Notes: generated by a model not told the origin, from the sequence alone. 64,000 nt of DNA from Thiodiazotropha sp040506775 (GCA_040506775.1 JBEVWC010000002.1:682001-746000), one strand, 5' to 3'. Positions 1 to 9,174 are shown, counted from the first letter of the stretch. Program-made: numbers and translations.

Positions 1-332
1 TATGCCCGTTCGGACAGGGTGGCATAGCCATAAAGCTTTTTACGCAGCATTTGGCGTACCCCGGCATCCAGTTCGCTGAACATCAGTCCCAGACATCCTG
101 CCTGCTGATGGACAACCATGGCCTTGGCCTGACACTGGGTGTTATCACCGCAATTCTCTACTGGAAAGGTCACATAGATGATCTTGTTCAATTGCAGCGA
201 ACTGTCACCCATGTCAACCAGCATACCGCTTAGACTGATATTACGAATTCGGCCTTTGATTTCGCCTAAATCCCGGTCGGTAATTGTGATTTCACAGGCT
301 ATCAGCTTGCGATGCTCGCATCTGTGTTCCAT
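1..332 (-). CDS. PilZ domain protein (3' end at window edge)
   Basis: A minus-strand frame starts at ATG 332 and stays open to the left edge: 110 codons plus the bases TA, which could even be the first two bases of a stop, so the protein may be nearly complete. It looks like a single-domain PilZ protein, a family that binds c-di-GMP. Both halves of the binding signature are visible: RCEHR (RxxxR, residues 4-8) and NISLSG (NxSxxG, residues 31-36). A GGGGG stretch lies 7 bases upstream of the ATG as a ribosome binding site. No enzymatic domain is attached, so it should act as a c-di-GMP effector; its target cannot be inferred here. It is transcribed away from the RDD gene at 492. The family call is firm, the function general. 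Confidence 0.8.
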   Translation of the reverse strand, partial: MEHRCEHRKLIACEITITDRDLGEIKGRIRNISLSGMLVDMGDSSLQLNKIIYVTFPVENCGDNTQCQAKAMVVHQQAGCLGLMFSELDAGVRQMLRKKLYGYATLSERA

Positions 333-491
333 ATTACGACCCCCGTTGAATTCATGTCTGTTACATGGATAGTTTAGTATGTATCCTGATCATAAAGTTT
401 CAAATAAGGAATTCCGCGCTCGACCATTAGGGATAACCCTTGTTAACAATGTTCAATCAATTCAATCTTCTAGAATACGATACGAGGATTC

Positions 492-920
492 ATGAGCACT
501 GATCTCAGCGATGCGGCCACACCCGGACTTTTTCGCAGACTGGGGGCGATCGCCTACGACCTGCTGCTGCTGACCGCGCTAATCTTTGTAACCACAGCGG
601 CGATCACCCTGCCGTTTGGTAATCCGAGTGGCGGAGGGTTGATATTCTTCCAATTTATTATTTTCGAAATCATACCTTTACTGTTCTTCACCGGGTTTTG
701 GGTGCGCGGTGGACAAACCCTTGGTATGCGTGCCTGGCGGCTGAAGGTGGTACGGCTGGATGGAACCGATCTGAGCTGGGGTGATGCCTTGAGGCGTCAT
801 CTGAGTGCGCTGGTTTCCCTCCTCCTGCTGGGTCTGGGATTTGTCTGGATCCTGATCGACCCGGAGCGAATGGCCTGGCATGACCGGCTTTCGAAAACCC
901 GACTGGTAATTGTCAGATAA
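492..920 (+). CDS. RDD family membrane protein
   Basis: 142 residues. The N-terminus has the RDD hallmark: an arginine pair next to the first helix (FRRLGAIAYD, residues 14-23) leading into hydrophobic segments at about 24-42 and 52-74. A GQTLGMRAWRLKVV motif and a last helix at about 110-125 follow. The end, WHDRLSKTRLV, is also typical. RDD proteins are small inner-membrane proteins of mostly unknown role, some implicated in ion exchange. The ATG has GAGGATTC directly upstream. It stands alone, convergent with pabB, and is probably a single transcription unit. Confidence 0.85.
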   Translation: MSTDLSDAATPGLFRRLGAIAYDLLLLTALIFVTTAAITLPFGNPSGGGLIFFQFIIFEIIPLLFFTGFWVRGGQTLGMRAWRLKVVRLDGTDLSWGDALRRHLSALVSLLLLGLGFVWILIDPERMAWHDRLSKTRLVIVR

Positions 921-969
921 GAGAACCCGGTCACCTTTTGTCTGCCGGGTTCCTGCGTAAACAGGTGAC

Positions 970-2373
970 TCAACCTGCCCCTTCAACACCGATCTCCTTG
1001 CTGGGATAGCGACCCAATGCCCTGAAAATGGCCTCTGCCTTGTCCAGGGTTTCCTGGTACTCCCGGGATTCATCCGAATCCGCCACAATGCCACCCCCAA
1101 CACGAAAATCCACCTGGCCGTTCTGCATGCAAAGGGTGCGGATGGCGATATTACTGTCCATCGCCCCTGTCCGGTCGAGATAGGCGATACTGCCGCAGTA
1201 AACTCCCCGGGGTGAGTCCTCGAGCTCATCGATGATCTGCATGGCGCGCAGCTTGGGTGTTCCGGTGATGGAGCCTCCCGGCAGGCAGGCACGGAGCAGG
1301 TCCAACCCATCGGATTCCTCTGCCAATGTACCGGTCACCCGGCTTACCAGATGATGCACCGCAGCATACGATTCTGTCTGAAATAAGTCAGGCACTTCGA
1401 TACTCCCGACACGACAGACCCGTCCCAGGTCATTACGCAGCAGGTCCACGATCATCACGTTTTCAGCCCTGTCCTTGGGACTTTCCGACAATTCACGCAG
1501 CAATTCCAGATCTGCGAGAGGATCCGTACTGCGCGGTCGGGTACCCTTGATCGGACAGGTTTCTACCCGGTCCCCCTGAAGTCTCAGGAAACGCTCAGGT
1601 GAGGAGCTGAGCACCGATCCCATGGGATACTCCAGATAGGCGCTGAATGGCGCAGGATTGGCCTGACGCAGGCGTCGATATAATCCCCAGGGTTCCATTT
1701 GTGTGCGCAGTGAAAAGCGCTGTGCGAAGTTAACCTGATAACAGTCACCCTCCCTGATGTAGCGTTGGATCTGCTGAAACCTCTCACCATACTCCTGCCG
1801 GGTCAGGTGCCGAACAATCTCCGCTGATGGTGTTTCAGGAGTTGCCAAAGCCGTTTCGTTGCATCGGGATATAGCGGTAAGCAGATCTGGCAGGATCTGT
1901 TCGCTTCTTGGATCTTGTCCTCCACAAACCAGCCAGTTGCTCCGATCGTGATGATCAACCACGATCGCCCAATCATAGATACCCATCGCCATGTCAGGCA
2001 TCGCACCTGCGTGATTCACCGACTGCTTCAGTGGCAGCCAGGCGCGCGCCAGATCATAGCCCAGGTAACCGATCGCCCCACCGTGAAACGGCAGCTCGTC
2101 TGAAACATCCAGCATACCCGGGGCCAGCGCTTGCCGAAGCAGATCCAGGGGATCAGCCGAGGTGGTATATCGCTGATCGCGCCGCTGTACCTCTGTGATA
2201 TGGCCACGGGTAATCAGACACTGACTGGGATCGGCGGCAAGAATATCGTAGCGGCCCTGCTGTGACACCGGATAGCCACTGTCGAGAAACACCGGCCAGG
2301 GCATGTGACGCACGGCTTCGAAAAGGACCGAGCTGTCAGGCGTATAGGGGAGTGCTTGCAGACGCAATGACAT
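970..2373 (-). CDS. pabB: Aminodeoxychorismate synthase component I
   Basis: 467 residues, the normal PabB size. The enzyme converts chorismate plus ammonia, supplied by the PabA glutaminase, to 4-amino-4-deoxychorismate in p-aminobenzoate and folate synthesis in the cytoplasm. Residues 1-140 form the anthranilate synthase I N-terminal domain; the chorismate-binding domain fills about 190-455. PIKGTRP at 274-280 carries the lysine (K276) that marks PabB rather than TrpE. PGGSITGTPK at 365-374 and the DLLRNDLGRV stretch near 310-319 are the other chorismate-site motifs. It lies downstream of purA on the same strand but 142 bases away, beyond a strong stem-loop, so it probably has its own promoter. 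No pabA or pabC is adjacent. Confidence 0.95.
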   Translation of the reverse strand: MSLRLQALPYTPDSSVLFEAVRHMPWPVFLDSGYPVSQQGRYDILAADPSQCLITRGHITEVQRRDQRYTTSADPLDLLRQALAPGMLDVSDELPFHGGAIGYLGYDLARAWLPLKQSVNHAGAMPDMAMGIYDWAIVVDHHDRSNWLVCGGQDPRSEQILPDLLTAISRCNETALATPETPSAEIVRHLTRQEYGERFQQIQRYIREGDCYQVNFAQRFSLRTQMEPWGLYRRLRQANPAPFSAYLEYPMGSVLSSSPERFLRLQGDRVETCPIKGTRPRSTDPLADLELLRELSESPKDRAENVMIVDLLRNDLGRVCRVGSIEVPDLFQTESYAAVHHLVSRVTGTLAEESDGLDLLRACLPGGSITGTPKLRAMQIIDELEDSPRGVYCGSIAYLDRTGAMDSNIAIRTLCMQNGQVDFRVGGGIVADSDESREYQETLDKAEAIFRALGRYPSKEIGVEGAG

Positions 2374-2457
2374 GTTTCAACACCCGGACAGGATCAACCG
2401 AGGTGGACATTTCAAGGGGTGCACACAGCACCTGGGAGGGCTGTTTGAGTCCCCTGT

Positions 2458-2484
2458 CCGGTGGAAGCCTGAGGCTTCCACCGG
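2458..2484. other. 12-bp perfect stem-loop between purA and pabB
   Basis: CCGGTGGAAGCC and its exact complement are separated by three bases. It sits 31 bases beyond the purA stop and 85 bases before the pabB start. No T-tract follows on the minus strand, so a standard intrinsic terminator is not supported. It could still stop or stabilise the 3' end of the purA transcript. Confidence 0.6.
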
Positions 2485-2515
2485 CGTATGGATTCCGTTG
2501 CTGGCGGATTCCTGG

Positions 2516-3811
2516 TTAAACTTCGAAGGGATGTCGGCGAATGATCGTTTCGTTACGATCCGGACCGGTCGAGATGATGTCGATCGGTGTCTCGCACAGG
2601 CTTTCGATCTTGCTGAGATAGTCTCGCGCAGCTTTAGGCAATCCGTCATAGTCGGTGACGCCGATAGTGGATTCCTGCCAGCCCGGCATTTCAATATAGA
2701 CAGGCTCGCACTCTTCGAAACGATCTGCGCCCACAGGCGGTGCGGAGATCTCCTGCCCGTTGAGTTTGTAGGCCACACAAATCTTGATCTTCTCAAGCCC
2801 ATCCAGAACGTCAAGCTTGGTGATACAGATGCCGGTAACGCTGTTGATATCGAGCGAACGGCGCAATGCCACGGTATCCAACCAACCACAACGTCGTTTA
2901 CGGCCGGTCGTCGCACCGAATTCATGACCCTTGGTCCCCAGGTGATCCCCATCCGCATCGAACAGTTCGGTGGGGAACGGACCCGCTCCCACCCGCGTGG
3001 TGTAGGCCTTGACGATGCCCAGGATGTAGTCGAGATAACCCGGACCGACACCCGTACCGGTCGCCGCACCACCCGCCGTGGTATTGGACGAAGTGACATA
3101 GGGATAGGTGCCGTGATCGATGTCCAGCAAAGCACCCTGCGCCCCCTCGAACATGACGTGTTTGCCTTCGCGGCGCAGCTGCAACAGGGTTCCCGTTACA
3201 TCCTCGATCATCGGTTTCAGCCGGTCGGCATAGCCCATCACCTGATCGAGAACCTGCTGGTAGTCCACTTCGCCGTAGTCATAGAGGTTTTTCAGAGAAA
3301 AGTTATGATAGTCCATAACCTCACGCAGGCGATCTTTGATATGCGCCTCGTCGAAGATTTCACCGAAACGTATGCCGCGACGGGAAATCTTATCCTCATA
3401 GGCCGGACCGATACCCCGCCCGGTGGTGCCGATGGCCTTCTTGCCGCGCGCTTTCTCACGCGCCGCATCCAGGGCAATGTGGTATGGAAGGATCAGCGGA
3501 CAGGCTTCCGAGATACCCATGCGGTCAGAAGCCGGCACACCGTTCTTCTCCAGCATGTCGATCTCTTCAAGCAGTGCGTCCGGCGCCAGAACCACGCCGT
3601 TACCGATCAGGCAACGCACGCCCTCACGCAACACACCGGAGGGAATCAGATGCAGCACCGTCTGTTTGCCATCGATCACCAGGGTGTGTCCCGCATTGTG
3701 TCCACCCTGGAACCTGACCACGGCAGACGCCCTGTCTGTCAGCAGGTCCACGACCTTACCTTTACCTTCGTCACCCCACTGGGTCCCGATCACTACGACA
3801 TTCTTGCCCAT
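2516..3811 (-). CDS. purA: Adenylosuccinate synthetase
   Basis: 431 residues, standard length. It joins IMP and aspartate using GTP to give adenylosuccinate, the first committed step to AMP. The N-terminal GTP-binding glycine loop GDEGKGKVVD is at residues 13-22, with the catalytic Asp in this loop and the partner His in the GGHNAGHT stretch near 36-43. The GRGIGPAYEDK motif near 132 and the C-terminal GPDRNETI motif are also present. It is the last gene of the hfl block, 80 bases after hisZ on the same strand, the position purA holds in many gammaproteobacteria. No start ambiguity: nothing in frame upstream fits the family. Confidence 0.98.
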   Translation of the reverse strand: MGKNVVVIGTQWGDEGKGKVVDLLTDRASAVVRFQGGHNAGHTLVIDGKQTVLHLIPSGVLREGVRCLIGNGVVLAPDALLEEIDMLEKNGVPASDRMGISEACPLILPYHIALDAAREKARGKKAIGTTGRGIGPAYEDKISRRGIRFGEIFDEAHIKDRLREVMDYHNFSLKNLYDYGEVDYQQVLDQVMGYADRLKPMIEDVTGTLLQLRREGKHVMFEGAQGALLDIDHGTYPYVTSSNTTAGGAATGTGVGPGYLDYILGIVKAYTTRVGAGPFPTELFDADGDHLGTKGHEFGATTGRKRRCGWLDTVALRRSLDINSVTGICITKLDVLDGLEKIKICVAYKLNGQEISAPPVGADRFEECEPVYIEMPGWQESTIGVTDYDGLPKAARDYLSKIESLCETPIDIISTGPDRNETIIRRHPFEV

Positions 3812-3890
3812 GCTTTTCTCGTCATCATGTCCGACCCGGGCCGGACGTTTATTACAAAACCTATCGATTTTTACAGAATCACCGGAAAAT

Positions 3891-5081
3891 TCAAACCGGA
3901 ATCAGCCGCCAGCCGTCAGATTCCCGTTGCAGCTGCTGGTCACAGCCCATCTCCAACGCGCCCCCAACCTGCCCCGGCAAGCCGCATATCACCCGATATC
4001 CGGAATTTCGCAGACGCTCGACCTCGTCGTGCAATCCGGTCTCCTCCAGGCAAGGGGCAAATACCACGGTCTTGGCAGACCCTTCGTCGGGCGCCGTGTC
4101 CTGCGCGACCCGAATCAGGGTTTTCAGGTCCGTACTGAAGCCGGTGGCCGCGCGTGCCCGTCCGAATACCGAACCGATCGCATCATAGCGTCCCCCCCGG
4201 GCGATCTCTTTTCCGCTGCCCGGGACAAATGCGGCAAACACCACGCCGGTATGGAAATGGTAACCACGCAACTCCGCGAGATCGAAATGAACCGGAATGT
4301 CCGGAAGCCAGAAGGCGATCTGGTCAGCCATGGCCTGCAGATAGTCCAAAGCGCTGATGACTTCAGGGGAGGCATCCTTGAGCACCTCACGAGCTGTGGT
4401 GAGGGCTCTGTCCCCATTCAGCTCTCCGAGTTTTGCCAGCATGGCGGCATGCTGCGGCGCAATATCAAAGTTTCTAAGAAGTTGCTCGATTTCAGCCAGC
4501 GCCTTACGCTGCAAGGCATCGAACAACTCCTGTTCCTGGGATTCATTAAGTCCCGCCTGGGCTGCGAGCCCTTTGTAGACCCCCACATGGCCCAGATCCA
4601 GGTAGACATCGCGGACCCCGGTCATGGACAGGGTTTCCATCATCAAGCGAAGGATCTCCACATCGCTTTCAACACCGGAGTGTCCATAGAGTTCGGCACC
4701 AATCTGCAACGGACTGCGAGTGCCGGCAAAACCATCGGAACGGGTATAGAGTACGGTGCCGAGATAGCACAGACGCGTGGGACTGTGGGAACGGATGCGA
4801 TGAGCATCGATGCGCGCCGCCTGGGGTGTAATGTCCGCTCTGACCCCCATCAGGCGACCACTTAGCTGATCGGTCAGCTTAAAGGTGTTCAGATCAAGAT
4901 CACCACCGGTGCCAGTCAGCAGGGAATCGAGAAATTCGACAAACGGCGGTATGACATAGTCATAGCCCCAGCGATCATAGAGATCGAGTAATTCCCGACG
5001 TTTCTGTTCGATCTCACGTGCTTCCTCGGGAAGCACCTCGTCAATACCATCAGGTAAAATCCAACGTTCGTTTTCCATCAT
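3891..5081 (-). CDS. hisZ: ATP phosphoribosyltransferase regulatory subunit
   Basis: HisZ is a catalytically inactive paralogue of histidyl-tRNA synthetase that partners with the short form of HisG to make and regulate the first enzyme of histidine synthesis. The class II synthetase fold is evident: ILPDGIDEVLPEEA at the start, YGYDYVIPPFVEF near residue 40, a RADITPQAAR motif 2-like arginine segment, and GGRYDAIGSVFGR near the end. It has no anticodon-binding domain. The frame is open back to 5222, but family similarity starts at the paired Met codons at 5081/5078, giving 396 or 395 residues, 8 bases after the DUF2065 stop. hisZ between hflC/DUF2065 and purA is common outside enterics and implies a short HisG elsewhere. 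Confidence 0.93.
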   Translation of the reverse strand: MMENERWILPDGIDEVLPEEAREIEQKRRELLDLYDRWGYDYVIPPFVEFLDSLLTGTGGDLDLNTFKLTDQLSGRLMGVRADITPQAARIDAHRIRSHSPTRLCYLGTVLYTRSDGFAGTRSPLQIGAELYGHSGVESDVEILRLMMETLSMTGVRDVYLDLGHVGVYKGLAAQAGLNESQEQELFDALQRKALAEIEQLLRNFDIAPQHAAMLAKLGELNGDRALTTAREVLKDASPEVISALDYLQAMADQIAFWLPDIPVHFDLAELRGYHFHTGVVFAAFVPGSGKEIARGGRYDAIGSVFGRARAATGFSTDLKTLIRVAQDTAPDEGSAKTVVFAPCLEETGLHDEVERLRNSGYRVICGLPGQVGGALEMGCDQQLQRESDGWRLIPV

Positions 5082-5089
5082 TGTCACAC

Positions 5090-5278
5090 TCAATTGACCA
5101 GATAGAGCAAAATGACCCCGGAAACCATGCTGACCAGACCGCTGAGACGCATGGAGCGATTGTCGTTTTGTACCACCATCAGCAGGATCTTGCGCATGCT
5201 GTTTGGGTTCAGAAACGGCCAAATCCCCTCGATCACCATCATCAGGGCAAATGCCACCAGCAAGTCATGCCACATCAT
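5090..5278 (-). CDS. DUF2065 family small membrane protein (YjeT-like)
   Basis: 62 residues with two hydrophobic helices (about 4-22 and 42-61) joined by a short polar loop containing an NPNSMRKI segment. This is the DUF2065/YjeT family found between hflC and purA in gammaproteobacteria; its function is unknown. GGGGAA lies 7 bases before the ATG. An intrinsic terminator ends only about 12 bases upstream of the start codon, which separates this gene from hflC at the transcript level. It is followed 8 bases later by hisZ, so the two are likely cotranslated. Confidence 0.88.
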   Translation of the reverse strand: MMWHDLLVAFALMMVIEGIWPFLNPNSMRKILLMVVQNDNRSMRLSGLVSMVSGVILLYLVN

Positions 5279-5290
5279 TCAGTTCCCCAT

Positions 5291-5313
5291 AAAAAAACCG
5301 GGATCATCCCGGT
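5291..5313 (-). terminator. Intrinsic terminator after hflC, just before DUF2065
   Basis: On the minus strand a 7-bp stem (ACCGGGA/TCCCGGT) with a 3-base loop is followed directly by a run of seven T. The last T lies only about 12 bases before the DUF2065 start codon. Any DUF2065-hisZ-purA transcript initiated upstream must read through it, so it may act as an attenuator as well as the end of the hflKC message. Confidence 0.85.
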
Positions 5314-5531
5314 CATGAAGATGAGGCCCAAGCAGGCCCGCCAAATTTCTCGCGGTGTCAGGTTCACTGAAGGATCACTGGACCGGCAACGGCATACTGG
5401 TAACCAGGATTAAGGTTCCTGACCGAAAGTCGCTCACACGACCGAATGGCTGGGGAACCCCGCATGAAGTTCGGTGCCTGTATTCTCCCAAAGCCGGTTC
5501 TCGATGTCCATCATAAGCCCGACTCTTACCT

Positions 5532-5561
5532 GGTGCACCGCCCCATTTGGGACGGTGCACC
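5532..5561. repeat. Inverted repeat in the hflC 3' spacer
   Basis: Perfect 9-bp arms (GGTGCACCG and CGGTGCACC) flank a 12-base centre that can extend the pairing after one mismatch. The structure begins 16 bases past the hflC stop codon. No T-run follows, so it looks like an RNA-stabilising hairpin or a repeat element rather than a terminator. Confidence 0.6.
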
Positions 5562-5576
5562 CTATGCTCCGGCAGA

Positions 5577-6443
5577 CTATTTTCCGCTACTGTCTTTCAG
5601 GTAGCGGAAGAAGTCCGAGTCAGGTTCGATGACCAGCATGTCCGAATTGCCCTGGAAGCTGTTCTTGTAAGCATTCAGACTTCGATAAAAGGCATAGAAC
5701 TCGCTGTCCTGCTTGTATGCATTCGCGTAGATTTCAGCCGCCTTGCCGTCGCCTTCACCGCGCAGCTGTTCAGCCCCGCGATAGGCATCTGCGATGATCA
5801 CCACCCGTTCACGGTCCGCATTGGCACGGATTCTCTCCGCCGCTTCAGCACCTTTGGCCCGAAGATCGCGGGCAACCCGCTCACGTTCAGCCCGCATTCT
5901 CTGATAAACGGATTCGCTGACTTCAGGGGGCAGATCGATCTGCTTGACCCGGACGTCGAGGATCTCGACACCCAGTTCAGCCGCCTGGGCATCCGAATCC
6001 TTGGTCAGGGTTTCCATGATTTCCGTACGTTCCCCGGAGATAACCTCCTGCACGGTGCGTTTACCGAATTCGTTACGCAGACTGGTATTGATGCGTTCCT
6101 GCAGCAACCGGGCAGTCTTGTCGATACTGCCGCCCGTGGAACGGTAGTACTGCGCCACGTTGGAAATTCGCCACTTGGCGAAATAGTCGACGATCACGTC
6201 TTTCTTTTCCGCCGTGAGGAAACGCTCCGGGCGGGAGTCCATGGTCTGGATTCGCGCATCGAAGGTCCGCACGTTGTTGAATATCGGTACCAGTACATGC
6301 AGTCCCGGCTCGTAGTCGGTAGCAACGATTTCACCCAAGCGAAGTTTCAGGGCCACTTCCCACTGATTCACCACAAAGGTGAACGAGTAAACCAGTAAGG
6401 CGGCAACCGCGAGGACGGGCACAAAGATTTTAGACATTTTCAT
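5577..6443 (-). CDS. hflC: HflC, FtsH protease modulator
   Basis: 288 residues. HflC and HflK form a periplasm-facing SPFH/prohibitin-type complex that surrounds the membrane protease FtsH and limits its access to substrates. One N-terminal membrane anchor is visible at about 7-24, followed by the SPFH domain (FVVNQWEVALKLRLGEI onward) and a charged helical region RMRAERERVARDLRAKGAE near 190-205. The start ATG overlaps the hflK stop by one base (TGATG), so the two are translationally coupled. A stem-loop and a terminator follow the stop, closing the hfq-hflX-hflKC part of the operon. Confidence 0.96.
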   Translation of the reverse strand: MKMSKIFVPVLAVAALLVYSFTFVVNQWEVALKLRLGEIVATDYEPGLHVLVPIFNNVRTFDARIQTMDSRPERFLTAEKKDVIVDYFAKWRISNVAQYYRSTGGSIDKTARLLQERINTSLRNEFGKRTVQEVISGERTEIMETLTKDSDAQAAELGVEILDVRVKQIDLPPEVSESVYQRMRAERERVARDLRAKGAEAAERIRANADRERVVIIADAYRGAEQLRGEGDGKAAEIYANAYKQDSEFYAFYRSLNAYKNSFQGNSDMLVIEPDSDFFRYLKDSSGK

Positions 6444-7597
6444 CAGCGTACCCCCCGAGTCCGATCCACGTTCCGCAATGTGCTCTTATCCGAAGATTCA
6501 CGGCTCGGATCAGGCGCCGGGTATCTGTTCTCCATATCGGATTGCTTGTTGGCGGGTGTATTCTGCATCAATTTATCCAGAGGCAGATACATCAGACTGT
6601 TACCTCCCTGGGTATCGAGCATGACCTTACTGGTCTGGCTGAACATCGATTCGATGGCGTCGATGTAGAGCCGTTCCCGGGTCACCTTGGGTTCGAGCTG
6701 GTACTCTTTGAGAATCGCAAGAAAGCGGCTCGTATCACCCTGCGCCTCGGAGATCACCCGGTCCTTATAAGCGCTCGCATCCGCGAGCAGGCGGGCGGCT
6801 TCACCGCGGGCCTTGGGCACGATTTCATTGGCATAGGCTTCCGCCTGATTTTCCAACCGCTCTTTATCCTCACGCGCCTTGATGGCATCGTCGAAGGCAC
6901 TCTTCACCTGCTCCGGCGGTTTGGCCGGCTGCATGTTCACACTGGTGATGATCAAGCCGGTCTTGTAGGCATCGATCAGGCTTTGGGCACCGTCCTTGAT
7001 CTGTTCCGCAATTGCACTACGACCCTGGGTCAGGATGAAATCCAGATCACTCTTGCCGATGATCTCACGCACCGCGGTTTCGGTAGCATCGCGCATGGTT
7101 TTGTTCGGATCACGATCCTGAAACAGATAATCCGCGGCGTCCTGAATACGTGATTGGATAGTCAGCTCGACATCCACGATATTCTCATCGCGGGTCAGCA
7201 TCTGGGCCTTGTGGCGGAACGAGGTGATCTGATCCACATTGACCGGAATGACACGCTCGACCGGAAACGGAATGTGCCAGTGCGGCCCGGGCTGGGTCGT
7301 CTGATGATAGGCCCCGAATCTCAAAACCACACCACGCTCCGGGGCATCGATGATGTAGATGCCGGAAGCGAGCCAGATCAGCAGGGCAATGGCGATGACA
7401 AAGCCGATCGATTTGGCACCGGGTCCCGAGCCTCCACCGCTCGAGGTTTCTCCCCGGGACGGCTTGCCGCCTCCAAAGAGTCCACCGAATTTTTCCTGCA
7501 GTTTCTTAACGACTTCATCCAGGTCAGGAGGACCTTGATCCCCCCCCTTGCCACTCCAAGGATCTTTTCCATTACCCCCCGGTTCATTCCAGGCCAT
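6443..7597 (-). CDS. hflK: HflK, FtsH protease modulator
   Basis: 384 residues from the ATG that begins MAWNEPGGNG, the conserved HflK start; a Met four codons upstream is less likely. A glycine/proline-rich cytoplasmic N-terminus (about 1-65) precedes a single membrane helix near 68-88 (IGFVIAIALLIWLASGIYII), then the SPFH domain and coiled coil. It forms the ring-like complex with HflC around FtsH. It is separated from hflX by about 240 bases without an evident gene and is coupled by stop/start overlap to hflC. Confidence 0.96.
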   Translation of the reverse strand: MAWNEPGGNGKDPWSGKGGDQGPPDLDEVVKKLQEKFGGLFGGGKPSRGETSSGGGSGPGAKSIGFVIAIALLIWLASGIYIIDAPERGVVLRFGAYHQTTQPGPHWHIPFPVERVIPVNVDQITSFRHKAQMLTRDENIVDVELTIQSRIQDAADYLFQDRDPNKTMRDATETAVREIIGKSDLDFILTQGRSAIAEQIKDGAQSLIDAYKTGLIITSVNMQPAKPPEQVKSAFDDAIKAREDKERLENQAEAYANEIVPKARGEAARLLADASAYKDRVISEAQGDTSRFLAILKEYQLEPKVTRERLYIDAIESMFSQTSKVMLDTQGGNSLMYLPLDKLMQNTPANKQSDMENRYPAPDPSRESSDKSTLRNVDRTRGVR

Positions 7598-7836
7598 TGC
7601 ACACTCCAAAATGGGTTATTGGTTCAATCTGCTCAGGTCAGACATTGGCTACTCCGATTGGTTTAACCCGGTCTGACATCAATAGCCGATTTGGTGTCAT
7701 CAGGGCATCGATCACCCGGAGTGGTCATTGCCACTCTCGAGGTCATCCTGATACCCGCGTAAATTTGTCAGGCGGCATTTTAACAGCCAGATACACTCAT
7801 GTCTCAACTATCAGGCGCCCCGGCAATCTCTGGGAT

Positions 7837-9174
7837 TTACAGCACAATGCCCTGCTCTTGTGGACGGTTCACGTCATCTTCGCGCCCTTGAGACGGTTCC
7901 AGGCAGTCCTGCAAACCCGGTTCCTCCTTGAGGAGGCGGCGAAAGGCCCGCTCTGACATGTCGATATCCATCTCCCATCCGCCCTCGTCCGTGGCTTGTT
8001 CACTCAACACCACTCCACGGGCAAACAACAGTGCATGCAGTCTGCCATCCTGAGGATTCAGACGTACCCGTTGACGTATATGGTTTTTCCTGAAGTATTC
8101 CGCCAGTGCCTGGAGCAACAGGTCGCAACCCTCGCCGGTGACTGCTGAGAGCCAAACGCGGCGTATCTGGCCCTGATCATCCCGTTCGATGACAGGCTCC
8201 ACCTCATCCATCAGGTCGATCTTATTGAACACTTCAATCTGATGGACCGTGTTCGCACCGATCTGTTGCAGGACATCATTCACCTCAGCCATGCAGACAC
8301 TGCGCTGACCGCTGGCGGCATCCACCACATGCAACAGCAGTGCCGCATCCGTGGTCTCCTGAAGGGTCGATTTGAAGGCCGCCACGAGGTCATGAGGGAG
8401 GTGACTGATGAAGCCGACGGTATCCGCCAGCACCACCGGACCCTCGTCCAGAAGCTCGAGGCGTCTGAGGGTCGGATCCAGGGTGGCGAACAGCTGGTCC
8501 GCAGCGTACACATCGGATCCCACCAGCCGGTTGAACAGGGTCGACTTGCCGGCATTGGTGTAACCCACCAGGGAAACCGTGGGGATATCGGCCCGCTCCC
8601 GACCGCGACGCCCCTGTTCACGCTGGGAATCGACCCGCGTCAGGCGTTTGCGAATCTGCATGATTCGCTGGTTGAGCAGTCGCCGGTCCGTTTCGAGCTG
8701 GGTCTCACCCGGCCCCCTCAGACCGATACCACCTTTCTGTCGTTCCAGATGGGTCCAGCCGCGAACCAGGCGGGTCGAGAGATGTTGCAACTGGGCCAGT
8801 TCAACCTGCAACTTACCTTCGAATGAGCGGGCCCGTTGGGAAAAGATATCCAGAATCAAGCCGGTTCGGTCCACCACCCGGCAGGAAAATTCCCGTTCCA
8901 GATTGCGCTCCTGACTGGGAGACAGGGTGTGATCAAAAATCACCAGTTCCGCCTCTTCACCACGCACGATGTCGCGGATCTCCTCCGCCTTACCCCGACC
9001 CACGAAATATTTCGGATCGGGCTGTTTTCGGCTGCCCTGGACCAATGCGACCTGTATCGCACCCGCTGAACGGGCGAGATCCTGAAACTCTTCGATTTCA
9101 TCAGGGTCGCTGGGGAGATTCAGGTCCATGTGGACCAGTACGGCCCGTTCGCCCGATTTCGGTCGTTCAAACAT
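7837..9174 (-). CDS. hflX: Ribosome-associated GTPase HflX
   Basis: 445 residues. HflX binds the large ribosomal subunit and can split stalled 70S ribosomes. The N-terminal HflX domain (about 1-190) contains the GRGKAEEI and FDHTLSPSQERNLE stretches. The G domain follows: GYTNAGKSTLFN (G1), DTVGFI (G3) and NKIDLM (G4). Residues after about 365 form the C-terminal domain. It follows hfq by about 90 bases on the same strand, the standard hfq-hflX order. Confidence 0.97.
   Translation of the reverse strand: MFERPKSGERAVLVHMDLNLPSDPDEIEEFQDLARSAGAIQVALVQGSRKQPDPKYFVGRGKAEEIRDIVRGEEAELVIFDHTLSPSQERNLEREFSCRVVDRTGLILDIFSQRARSFEGKLQVELAQLQHLSTRLVRGWTHLERQKGGIGLRGPGETQLETDRRLLNQRIMQIRKRLTRVDSQREQGRRGRERADIPTVSLVGYTNAGKSTLFNRLVGSDVYAADQLFATLDPTLRRLELLDEGPVVLADTVGFISHLPHDLVAAFKSTLQETTDAALLLHVVDAASGQRSVCMAEVNDVLQQIGANTVHQIEVFNKIDLMDEVEPVIERDDQGQIRRVWLSAVTGEGCDLLLQALAEYFRKNHIRQRVRLNPQDGRLHALLFARGVVLSEQATDEGGWEMDIDMSERAFRRLLKEEPGLQDCLEPSQGREDDVNRPQEQGIVL

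Noticed and set aside
2372..4865. Long plus-strand open frames (588 and 480 codons) opposite purA and hisZ
   Set aside because: They mirror the third-position GC bias of the genes on the other strand, have no family signature and would overlap two well-recognised enzymes completely.
7619..7640. tRNA T-loop-like GGTTCAATC
   Set aside because: No matching acceptor, D or anticodon stems can be drawn on either strand around it.
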